Assembly: GCF_014653215.1 (NCBI RefSeq)
Contig: NZ_BNAI01000001.1
Coordinates: forward strand, 329,236 to 393,235
From: Pseudolysinimonas yzui
GTDB lineage: Bacteria > Actinomycetota > Actinomycetes > Actinomycetales > Microbacteriaceae
Direction: 5' to 3'
DNA length: 64,000 nucleotides
Program-made: the position numbers and the translations under genes
Shown: positions 16,510-24,648 of the stretch, in pieces
Numbering within the stretch: position 1 is the first letter of the stretch
Layout: every line of letters begins with the position of its first letter
Notes under the pieces: generated by a model
Seen by the model: the letters and a program-made list of their open reading frames with translations, nothing else
Database searches by the model: none
Told to the model about the DNA's origin: nothing

Positions 16510-17571
16510 CTACAGCTCGTTCTGCCGCGGGATGATGACCTGCTTGATGATGAGCAGGATCGCCGCCGCCACCGGGATCGCGATGAGCGCACCCAGGATG
16601 CCGAGCAGCGTGCCGCCGGCGAGAGCGGCGACCACGACCACGACACCGGGCACCTTGACCGCCCGGTTCATGACGTTGGGGCTGATCACGTAGGCCTCGA
16701 CCTGCATGTACACGAGGTACCAGATGCCGACGATCAGCACCGCCGGCCAACCGTCGAACGCCCACACGGCGAGCGTGATGATGATCGACCCGGTGATCGT
16801 TCCGACGAGCGGTACCAGGGAGAACAGGAAGGCGAGGAACGCGAGCAGCACCGCGTACTCGATCGGGTCGCCGAGAATCCAGCCGAGCACCGTCAGGAAG
16901 ATGATGGAGAGGATGCCGTTGGTGAGACCCATCGCGACCTGCCCGACGACGTAGCGGCCGACGGCGGTCATGATCTGCTCGGCGATGTCGATGAACGTCT
17001 CGCGCTTCGTGGCGGGTACGAGCTGGTAGAGGCCGCGCTTGATGCTCGCCAACGAGGCGACGAAGTACAGCATCAGAATAAGCACGATCACGGCGCCGAA
17101 GGCACCCGAGAAGATGTTGACCGCGGTGGCGAGTACACCCCCGGTAATCGTGGCGAGGTTGTCGTTGAAAAACTCGGTGATGTTGGTCAGCACCTCGGAG
17201 AACGGCAGCCACGGGAGTGTCTCGTCCCACCAGATCTCGAGCGCTCGCTGGTTGACCAGCTCGTCGAAGATCCCGGGCGCGCGTTCGATGAGGTTGCTCA
17301 CCTGGTCGGCGATGACCGGGATGATGGCGAGCACGAAGCCGGCGACGATCGCCAGAATGCCGGCGAGCACCACGAGAATCGCCACCGCGCGCTTCCAGCC
17401 GTGCTTCTCAAGCCACGAGACCAGGGGGTCGACGCCGAGCGCGAGGAAGAGCGCCGCACCGACGTAGGTGAGGATCGTCGCGAGTGACCCGATCGCGCCG
17501 CCGATGCCGATCGCCACGATGACCCCGAGGCCACCGAACAGACCGAGGCGGAACGCGTTCTGGATCTTCAC
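16510..17571 (-). CDS. AI-2E family transporter (permease)
   Basis: The protein has 353 residues with about eight membrane spans. It shows the family features PVIADQVSNLIERAPG between spans, ATKRETFIDIAEQIMTAVGR and GTITGSIIITLAVWAFDGWP. The family includes quorum-signal exporters and Na+/Li+:H+ antiporters, so the substrate is open. GTG 17571 lies 7 nt after a TAGCCT box (leaderless). The gene converges on the sigma factor with a 6-nt gap. Confidence 0.9.
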   Translation of the reverse strand: MKIQNAFRLGLFGGLGVIVAIGIGGAIGSLATILTYVGAALFLALGVDPLVSWLEKHGWKRAVAILVVLAGILAIVAGFVLAIIPVIADQVSNLIERAPGIFDELVNQRALEIWWDETLPWLPFSEVLTNITEFFNDNLATITGGVLATAVNIFSGAFGAVIVLILMLYFVASLASIKRGLYQLVPATKRETFIDIAEQIMTAVGRYVVGQVAMGLTNGILSIIFLTVLGWILGDPIEYAVLLAFLAFLFSLVPLVGTITGSIIITLAVWAFDGWPAVLIVGIWYLVYMQVEAYVISPNVMNRAVKVPGVVVVVAALAGGTLLGILGALIAIPVAAAILLIIKQVIIPRQNEL

Positions 17572-17606
17572 GAACGCAAGGCTAGCGGCTCGGTGCGCCG
17601 GTCAAG

Positions 17607-19397
17607 TCAGCCCGCGTGCTCCCGCTCGCGCGTGTCCTCGTCGACCTCGTCGATCTCGTCGATCTCGTCGGATTCCTCGTCGTCGGCCTCTGCGGCCGCC
17701 TCGACCGCGAGCGGCTCGTCGTCGGCGACACCGGCCGGGAAGCCGTGGTCGTTGGCGATCTGCTCGGCCGACGCCAGCACCCCGCGGAGGCTCTGGATGT
17801 AGCCGGCGACCGACTCACGCTCGAGACGGATCTGCACGAGGCGCTCCTCGGCGTCGCCCAGAAGCTGCGACGCGCGCTTCTCGGCGTCTCTCACCAGGTC
17901 CTTCGCGCGCTTCTCGGCCTCGTCGACCCGGCTCTTCGCGTTCGCCTTCGCGTCGTCGAGCAGCGCCTTCGCTTCGGCCTTGCTCGTGGTGCTGAGACGC
18001 TGCGCCTCAGCACGCTGCTCGGCGGCGGCGTTGGTCGCCTCGGTGAGCTGCGCCTGTGCCTCGTCGAGGTACTTCTGCGTCGCGGCGGCCGCCTCCTGGT
18101 GCTTGCGCACGTACTCCTTCTCGGCTTCGTCGCGGCGGGCGGTGAGCTCGACCTCGAGGTCGGCTCGCGCCTGCTCGGCGGTCGCCAGCAGTTTCGCCTG
18201 CAGGCCGTCGGTGTCGTGCTGGATGCGCGCGCGCGTGGTCTCGACCTCCTGGGCGATCTCGGCACGCTGCCGGGCGATCTCGCGGGCCAGGTCGGTGCGC
18301 TGCTTCTCGATCTCCGAGGCGAGGGTCGCGCGGGCCTGGGCGATCTCGTTCTCGACTTCCGACCGGGTGTGCGCCAGTTCCGCGGCGAGTGCGCTCCGTG
18401 CACCGCTCGACTCGGCCTCCCAGGCCTCGCGGGCGCCGCTGAGTTCCGCCTCGAGGGCCGCCCGTCCGCTGGTGATCTCGGCCTCGAGTTCGGCACGCAC
18501 GCGCGCCGCCTCCGCGGTGAGCGCGGCCTGCGACGCCTTCGTGGACGCCTCGAGTTCGGCGCGGGCACGCTGGGTGTCGGCATCCAGGGCCTCGTTGGCG
18601 GCCTTCGTGTCGTTCTCGAGGGCGATGCGCGCGTCGGCGGTGTCGCGTTCCAGGTTGGTGCGCGCCTCCTCGAGCTCGCGTTCGAGGTCGGAACGCAGGC
18701 GGGCGCTTTCGGCTTCGAACTCGGCCCGGGTGCGCTCGGTCTCGCGGGCGAGCGTGGCAGCTGCCTCGCGGGCATCCGCGACCTCGCGCTGGGCGGCCGT
18801 GCGCAGCTCGGCGAGCTCGTGCTCGACCTCGGCGCGCAGCGAGGCGACCTCGCGCTTGCCGGCGGCACGGGTCTCGGCGACCTCGGTCGCGGCGGCACCG
18901 CGGGTGACGGCGGCTTCCCGCAGCGCGTCCTGCCGCACGGTCTCGGCCTCCGCCTGAGCGGCGGAGAGCAGGGCGGCGGCTTCGTCGCGGGCATCCTGAA
19001 CGGCGCGCTCCGCTTCGGCGCGCGCCTGCGAGACCGTGCTCTCGGCGTGCGCGGTGGCCTCGGCGCGCAGCGCGTCGACCTCCTGCTGCACCGCCTGGCG
19101 CATGCGCTCGGCGTCGATGTCGGCCTGGCTGATGAGCCGCGTCGACTGCTCCTCGGCGACGCGCAGGGTGTTCTCGAGCTTCGTGCCCAGACCGGAATAG
19201 GTGGGGCTGCCGACCTCGTCGAGTTCCGCCTGAAGGTCTTCCGCGACCGCCTGAAGACGCTTGATCTCCTTGGTCTGATCGTTCTTCTCGGCGTTGGCCT
19301 TGATCAGGTCGCGGCGCAGTTCGCTGACGACCGAGTCGACCTCGTCCTTCTTGTAGCCCCGCAGTTCGGTGCTGAAACCCGTGTCCTCGGACGCCAC
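17607..19397 (-). CDS. DivIVA/Scy/FilP-like hendecad coiled-coil protein
   Basis: The protein has 596 residues. Residues 1-35 are a DivIVA-type N-terminus (FSTELRGYKKDEVDSVVSEL). The middle runs in 11-residue units that mostly start with Arg or Gln, such as RAALEAELSGA, RATLASEIEKQ and RTDLAREIARQ; about eighteen consecutive units can be read. A further coiled coil and an acidic tail (DEIDEIDEVDEDT) follow. Scy and FilP of Streptomyces, which organise polar growth, use hendecad-based coils. GTG 19397 has ribosome binding site GGGGAG. A cytoskeletal role is inference. Confidence 0.82.
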   Translation of the reverse strand: MASEDTGFSTELRGYKKDEVDSVVSELRRDLIKANAEKNDQTKEIKRLQAVAEDLQAELDEVGSPTYSGLGTKLENTLRVAEEQSTRLISQADIDAERMRQAVQQEVDALRAEATAHAESTVSQARAEAERAVQDARDEAAALLSAAQAEAETVRQDALREAAVTRGAAATEVAETRAAGKREVASLRAEVEHELAELRTAAQREVADAREAAATLARETERTRAEFEAESARLRSDLERELEEARTNLERDTADARIALENDTKAANEALDADTQRARAELEASTKASQAALTAEAARVRAELEAEITSGRAALEAELSGAREAWEAESSGARSALAAELAHTRSEVENEIAQARATLASEIEKQRTDLAREIARQRAEIAQEVETTRARIQHDTDGLQAKLLATAEQARADLEVELTARRDEAEKEYVRKHQEAAAATQKYLDEAQAQLTEATNAAAEQRAEAQRLSTTSKAEAKALLDDAKANAKSRVDEAEKRAKDLVRDAEKRASQLLGDAEERLVQIRLERESVAGYIQSLRGVLASAEQIANDHGFPAGVADDEPLAVEAAAEADDEESDEIDEIDEVDEDTREREHAG

Positions 19398-19617
19398 GTT
19401 GAACTCCCCGTTCGATGGTTCTGCTGGTGCGTGGATGGGTCCCCGACCGCGCGGGGAACCCTCCGAGTGTAACGGCCCGTACGCGAGGCGTAGGCAGGGA
19501 TGTCGCCGCGCGACGGGCCTCGCGGGCCCCTCGGTTTCAGGCGGCTCCCAGGTGCCATCCAGGAGGGCAGGTATTCTGGAATGTCTGTGTCTTCAACACG
19601 CCGGGAGGTATCCACCC

Positions 19618-21435
19618 GTGCGATTCGTCGTCGCGATCGTCGCGCTCGTACTCGCCGCCGCCGCCATCGGGCTCGGTGTCGCTCAGCGCACCGTGTTCGC
19701 CGGGCCGGCATCCATCTCGTCGTCGGTGGTCACCGGCGACGCCCCACTCACGGTCATCGACGCCGCGACGCTCAACGCGAACGCCGGCACGCAGTCGATC
19801 GAGATCGCCGCGACCGGTGACATCGTGCTCGCCTACGGCCGTACCGCCGACGTGATGGCCTGGGTCGGCGACGCCGCCTACAACCAGATCGGCTGGGACG
19901 CCGAGACGCAGGAACTGACGACCGAGGTGGTCAGCGGTTCCGAGCCGGCCGCCGAGGTTCCGTCGCTCGTCGGATCCGACCTGTGGCTGCGGGAGTTCAC
20001 GGGAACCGACCTGCTCACCCGCAAGATCAACGCCCCCGAGGGCATCTCGGTCATCATCGGGGTCGACCCGACCCCGGCCGACGGCACCGACGTGACCACC
20101 GAAGCACCGGTCGAGGCTCCCGAAGGGGAAGAGGCCGACGGCTCAGCGGCAGCCGAAGAGCCGTCGCCGCCCCTCGACCTCAGCATCACCTGGCCGCTCG
20201 ACAACTCCGCGCCGGCCTCGGGTCCGCTGATCATCGGCGGCATCGTGTTGCTCCTCGGCGGGCTCGGCGCCTTCCTCTGGGCCCTCGTGCACACCCGCGG
20301 CAGCCGCGGTCCGCGCCGGTCGACCCCGAAACTCCCCAAGCGCCCGAAGCCGCCGCAGCTCAAGCCCGAGAAGCGCCGGGGCGGAAAGCCGACCCCCGAG
20401 CTCGAACCCGCACGTGCCGGCTCGGGTCGACGTCGTGCGTTCGTCGCGGCCGGCGCGATCACCGCCGGGATGCTGCTGCTGAGCGGCTGCACCGTCGCAG
20501 AGCAGCCCGCCCCGGGCGCGAGCGAGACCCCCGAGTTCGCGATGAGCCCGGTCGCGGTGACCCCTGGTCAGTTCGACAGCATCCTCGTCGACGTCGTCGG
20601 CGCGGTTGCGGATGCCGACGAGGCCGCGGATGCGACCCTCGCGGCCGAACGACTCACCGGCCCCGCGCTCGCCCTCCGTACCGCGAACTACGCGATCCGC
20701 ACCGCCGATGCGACGGTCGCACCGCTCGCCGCGATCCCCTCCGAGTCGGTCGAGGTCATTCTGCCGGAGCAGACCGACACCTGGCCGCGCCGGGTGTTCG
20801 CGGTGACGCGCGACAGCGGAGTGCAGGCCGTGGGAATCATGCTCACGCAGGAGTCGCCGCGGGAGAACTACAAGGCGTCCTACATCGTCACCCTGATCGC
20901 GTCGGTGCCCGACGTCGCGCCGCCGGAGCTGGGCGCCCCGGCCCTGCCGCCGACGAACGGCTTCGGCCTTCTCGCCCCCGACGAGCTTGCCGCTGCCTAC
21001 GGCGACGTGCTCATCAACGGTGACGAGAGCGAGTTCGCCGACCTGTTCGAAGCCGAAGGCGACAGCCTGCGCGAGCAGATCGGAGCCGAGTACAAGGCGA
21101 AGCAGCGGGCCGAGCTGCCGACGAGCGCGACGATCGACTTCACGAACGGTCCCGGGGAAGATCCGCCTGTCGCATTCGGCACCAACGACTCCGGGCAGAT
21201 CGTCGCCGTCATCCTGGAAGACGTCGAGACGGTCAAACCGGTCGAAGCCGGCGCCGCGATCAACACCAAGGGCCAGGTGAAGGCGCTCTCGGGCAAGTCG
21301 CAGTCGACGCGCGGCATCGTCGCGACCTACGGGGTGCAGTTGCTGTTCTATGTGCCGCCGGCGAGCGCGACCGACCAGAAGATCGTCGTTCTCGGCTACG
21401 CGCAGGGTCTGGTGGCGGCGGCCGAGGTCGGCTAG
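19618..21435 (+). CDS. Membrane protein with internal lipobox-like segment
   Basis: The protein has 605 residues. TM1 is at the N-terminus (RFVVAIVALVLAAAAIGLGV); an extracellular beta-rich region covers residues 25-200; TM2 is PLIIGGIVLLLGGLGAFLWA. A very basic Pro-rich linker (PKLPKRPKPPQLKPEKRR) follows, then TM3 AFVAAGAITAGMLLLSGC. Cys291 sits exactly as in a lipoprotein signal (LLSGC), followed by a Ser/Pro-rich stretch and a 300-residue domain. GTG 19618 has ribosome binding site GGGAGG; no start codon is usable just before TM3. It looks like a fusion of a membrane protein and a lipoprotein. Function unknown. Confidence 0.75.
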   Translation: MRFVVAIVALVLAAAAIGLGVAQRTVFAGPASISSSVVTGDAPLTVIDAATLNANAGTQSIEIAATGDIVLAYGRTADVMAWVGDAAYNQIGWDAETQELTTEVVSGSEPAAEVPSLVGSDLWLREFTGTDLLTRKINAPEGISVIIGVDPTPADGTDVTTEAPVEAPEGEEADGSAAAEEPSPPLDLSITWPLDNSAPASGPLIIGGIVLLLGGLGAFLWALVHTRGSRGPRRSTPKLPKRPKPPQLKPEKRRGGKPTPELEPARAGSGRRRAFVAAGAITAGMLLLSGCTVAEQPAPGASETPEFAMSPVAVTPGQFDSILVDVVGAVADADEAADATLAAERLTGPALALRTANYAIRTADATVAPLAAIPSESVEVILPEQTDTWPRRVFAVTRDSGVQAVGIMLTQESPRENYKASYIVTLIASVPDVAPPELGAPALPPTNGFGLLAPDELAAAYGDVLINGDESEFADLFEAEGDSLREQIGAEYKAKQRAELPTSATIDFTNGPGEDPPVAFGTNDSGQIVAVILEDVETVKPVEAGAAINTKGQVKALSGKSQSTRGIVATYGVQLLFYVPPASATDQKIVVLGYAQGLVAAAEVG

Positions 21436-21465
21436 ACCCCTGCCCGTCGTGCGAAGCTGGATGCG

Positions 21466-22395
21466 ATGAGCAACCCTGGACCGAGCCTGCGCGGCGCCGT
21501 CGACCTCTCCGGACTCGTGCGGCGCGCGAACACCCCGACCCCGGCACCCGGAACGACACCGCCGCCGTCGGGCAGCGGTCTCGTCGTCGAGGTGACCGAG
21601 GCGACGTTCCCGCAGATCGTCGAACTCTCGGCGCGGGTCCCTGTGGTCGTCGAGCTCTACGCTCCCGGCCTCGCTCCCGCACTCGGCGCGATCGTCGAGT
21701 CCTACGGCGGACGCCTCGTGCTCGCCACCGTCGATGCCCAGGCGAACCCCGGCATCGCGGAGGCGTTCCAGGTGCGGGAGGTACCCGCCGCGGCGGGGAT
21801 CATCGGCGGGCGTCCGGTGCCGCTCTTCGTGGGGACGCCGGCCGACGAGCAGGTGCGGCAGGTCTTCGACCAGCTGCTGCAGGTCGCCCAGCAGAACGGC
21901 ATCACCGGCAGCCTCGACCCGAACGCCGCGCCTTCCGCCGAGGATGACTCCGCGGAACCCGCCGCTCCTGTCGAAGAGCCGCTTCCGCCCCTCCACCAGG
22001 AGGCGTTCGACGCGATCTCGACCGGCGACTACGCGGCCGCCGTCGCCGCCTACAAGAAGGCGATCGTGCAGAACCCGCGCGACACCCTCGCCGTCGCCGG
22101 ACTGGCGCAGGCATCCCTGCTGCAACGCCTCGACGGTGCCGTCGCCGACGACCTGCGGAAAGCCGCGGCGGATGCTCCGGCCTCCGTCGCCGCTCAGCTC
22201 GCCGTCGCCGACCTCGACGTGAGTGGCGGACACCTCGACGATGCCTTCGCCCGTCTGCTCGACCTGTTCCCGTCGCTCGACGGCGAGGGCCGCGAGGCCG
22301 TGCGCACCCGCCTCCTCGAGTACTTCGAGATCGCCGGAGCCGACGACCCCCGCGTCGCCGCAGCGCGCCGCCGCCTCACCCTGCTGCTCTACTGA
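21466..22395 (+). CDS. YbbN-like thioredoxin-fold/TPR co-chaperone
   Basis: The protein has 309 residues. A thioredoxin-like domain (residues 40-140) begins VVEVTEATFPQIVELSARVP. The active-site CxxC is replaced by APGLAP, so it cannot be redox active. Residues 170-309 form TPR-like helices (FDAISTGDYAAAVAAYKKAI, VAGLAQASLLQRL). This matches the CnoX/YbbN group that holds client proteins for chaperones. It is probably cotranscribed with the preceding gene, 30 nt apart. Confidence 0.88.
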   Translation: MSNPGPSLRGAVDLSGLVRRANTPTPAPGTTPPPSGSGLVVEVTEATFPQIVELSARVPVVVELYAPGLAPALGAIVESYGGRLVLATVDAQANPGIAEAFQVREVPAAAGIIGGRPVPLFVGTPADEQVRQVFDQLLQVAQQNGITGSLDPNAAPSAEDDSAEPAAPVEEPLPPLHQEAFDAISTGDYAAAVAAYKKAIVQNPRDTLAVAGLAQASLLQRLDGAVADDLRKAAADAPASVAAQLAVADLDVSGGHLDDAFARLLDLFPSLDGEGREAVRTRLLEYFEIAGADDPRVAAARRRLTLLLY

Positions 22396-22461
22396 CGCGC
22401 GAAGTGCCCGCTTCTGCCGCACGTCGCGCGCGTCGGGCGGCAGAAAGTGGCACTTCGCGCG
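22396..22461 (+). terminator. Bidirectional terminator-like hairpin (GTGCCC family, copy 1)
   Basis: Stem CGCGCGAAGTGCC (13 bp), a 3x3 internal loop, then 9 bp of TTCTGCCGC; 3' arm 22437-22461. It lies between the convergent ybbN-like and glgB genes. Arm sequence is shared with the hairpin at 29597-29657. Confidence 0.7.
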
Positions 22462-22467
22462 CCGACC

Positions 22468-24648
22468 TCAGCGGGCGGCGCGGAGCCAGAGGGCGGCGAG
22501 CGGGGGGAGGGTGAGTTCCACCGATGCGGGGCGTCCGGCCCAGGGCTCCTCGGCGGCGACGACCGAGCCGTAGTTGCCGACACCGGACCCGCCGAACTCG
22601 ACGGCGTCGGTGTTGATCACCTCGTCCCACCGGCCCGCGAACGGCATCCCGATGCGGTACGGGCCGACGGGGTTGCCGCCGAAGTTGATCGCGCAGACCA
22701 GCGCCTCACCAGATGCCGACCAGCGCACGAACGCCAGCACGTTGGCCGGGGCGTCGTTGCCGAGCATCTCGAAACCGGCCGGGGTGTTGTCCTGTTCCCA
22801 CAGGGCGGGCTGTTCGCGGTAGACGCGGTTCAGCGACGACACGAGCCGCGAGAGCCCCTGGTGCGCGGGTTGGTCGAGAATCCACCAGTCGAGTCCGCGC
22901 TGCTCGCTCCACTCCGAGGGCTGACCGAACTCGCAGCCCATGAACAGCAGCTGCTTGCCGGGATGCGCCCACATGAACGCCAGGTACGCACGGAGGTTGG
23001 CGAGCTTCTGCCACTGGTCGCCCGGCATCTTCGCCAGCAGCGAGCCTTTGCCGTGCACCACCTCGTCGTGCGAGATCGGCAGCAGGAAGTTCTCGCTCCA
23101 GGCGTAGACGAACGAGAAGGTGATCTTGTCGTGGTGGTGGGCGCGCCACATCGGGTTCTCGTGCATGTACTCCAGCGAGTCGTGCATCCAGCCCATGTTC
23201 CACTTGAGGCCGAACCCGAGTCCGTTGCCCCCGGTGGTGCCGGTGACGCCCGCCCACGAGGTCGACTCCTCGGCGATCATCACGATGCCGGGGTTGCGCT
23301 TGTACGCGGTCGCGTTGACCTCTTGCAGGAACGAGATCGCGCGCAGGTTCTCGCGCCCGCCGTTCTCGTTCGGCAGCCACTCGCCGTCTTTGCGGGAGTA
23401 GTCGAGGTAGAGCATCGAGGCGACGGCATCCACCCGCAGCCCGTCGACGTGGAACTCCTCCAGCCAGTACAGGGCGTTCGCGACGAGGAAGTTGCGCACC
23501 TGGCTGTGCCCGAAGTCGAACACCAGGGTTCCCCAGTCGGGGTGCTCGCCGAGGCGCGGGTCGGAGTGCTCGTAGAGCGGCTGCCCGTCGAAGTTCGCCA
23601 GCGCCCACTCGTCTTTCGGGAAGTGCGCGGGCACCCAGTCGACGATGACCCCGATGGATGCCTGGTGCAGCCGGTCGACGAGGTACTTGAAGTCGTCGGG
23701 GTGCCCGAACCGCGAGGTCGGCGCGTAATAGCCGGTGACCTGATATCCCCACGACGGCCCGTACGGGTGCTCGGCGACCGGCAGGAACTCCACGTGGGTG
23801 AATCCCAGCTCGTGGATGTACTCGATCAGCTGATCGGCCAGTTCCCGGTAGCCGAGGCCCGGGCGCCACGACCCGAGATGCAACTCGTAGACGCTCATCG
23901 CCGAGTTGTGCGGGTCGTGCGACGCGCGCTGGGCGAGCCAGGTGGAGTCGTGCCACTCGTAGAGCGTCTGCCCGACGACGGAGGCGGTCTTCGGCGGTAC
24001 CTCGGTGTAGCGCGCCATCGGGTCGGCACGGGTCACCCAGGCGCCGGCCTGGGTGAGGATCTCGAACTTGTAGGTCGACCCCGGTGCGAGCCCGGGCACG
24101 AACAGCTCCCATACCCCGTTGTCGTCGAGGCGCCGCATCGCGTGCGAGAGCCCCGACCAGGAGTTGAAATCGCCGACGACCCGCACCGCGCGGGCGTGCG
24201 GCGCCCACACCGAGAAGCTGGTGCCGGCGACATCCTCGTGCGGCCGATGGTGGGCGCCGAGCACGTGCCAGATCTGCTCGTGCCGCCCCTCGGCCCACAG
24301 GTACAGGTCGATCTCGCCGACGCTCGGCACGAACCGGTACGGGTCACCCGTCACCCAGTCGGGTGCGCCGTCGTAGGTCGCTTCGAGGTCGTACGCCTGC
24401 CCCGCGCCGGGGGCGAGGCCCTGCCACAGCCCGTCGGCGACATGCGTGAGCGGCACGCGCGTGCCATCCGCCCGGATCGCGGTGACCGTCTTCGCGAGCG
24501 GACGCACGGCGCGGATGACCCATCCCTCGGCGACCTCGTGGGCGCCGAGCCAATCGTGCGGCTGCGGGTGGCTGGCGCTGACGAGCGCCGAGATCAGCCC
24601 GGCGTCGAGTTCGGGCAGCTGGGGGACCGACTTCTTGGGCGCAGCCAT
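22468..24648 (-). CDS. glgB: 1,4-alpha-glucan branching enzyme
   Basis: The protein has 726 residues. An N-terminal CBM48-type region is followed by a GH13 barrel: GLRVDAVASMLYLDYSR (nucleophile Asp), IVMIAEESTSW (acid Glu) and ISHDEVVHGKGSL (third Asp). It adds alpha-1,6 branches to glycogen-like glucan. It is translationally coupled to glgE (TGATG overlap). GlgB is the branching partner of GlgE in the actinobacterial alpha-glucan pathway. Confidence 0.97.
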   Translation of the reverse strand: MAAPKKSVPQLPELDAGLISALVSASHPQPHDWLGAHEVAEGWVIRAVRPLAKTVTAIRADGTRVPLTHVADGLWQGLAPGAGQAYDLEATYDGAPDWVTGDPYRFVPSVGEIDLYLWAEGRHEQIWHVLGAHHRPHEDVAGTSFSVWAPHARAVRVVGDFNSWSGLSHAMRRLDDNGVWELFVPGLAPGSTYKFEILTQAGAWVTRADPMARYTEVPPKTASVVGQTLYEWHDSTWLAQRASHDPHNSAMSVYELHLGSWRPGLGYRELADQLIEYIHELGFTHVEFLPVAEHPYGPSWGYQVTGYYAPTSRFGHPDDFKYLVDRLHQASIGVIVDWVPAHFPKDEWALANFDGQPLYEHSDPRLGEHPDWGTLVFDFGHSQVRNFLVANALYWLEEFHVDGLRVDAVASMLYLDYSRKDGEWLPNENGGRENLRAISFLQEVNATAYKRNPGIVMIAEESTSWAGVTGTTGGNGLGFGLKWNMGWMHDSLEYMHENPMWRAHHHDKITFSFVYAWSENFLLPISHDEVVHGKGSLLAKMPGDQWQKLANLRAYLAFMWAHPGKQLLFMGCEFGQPSEWSEQRGLDWWILDQPAHQGLSRLVSSLNRVYREQPALWEQDNTPAGFEMLGNDAPANVLAFVRWSASGEALVCAINFGGNPVGPYRIGMPFAGRWDEVINTDAVEFGGSGVGNYGSVVAAEEPWAGRPASVELTLPPLAALWLRAAR

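Noticed and set aside
17616..19472. 618-codon plus-strand open frame
   Set aside because: Antisense to the hendecad coiled-coil gene; its Leu/Gly periodicity mirrors the opposite strand.
19369..19617. N-terminal extension of the 19618 gene
   Set aside because: The upstream part has no protein-like composition; GTG 19618 has a GGGAGG site and begins the first membrane span.
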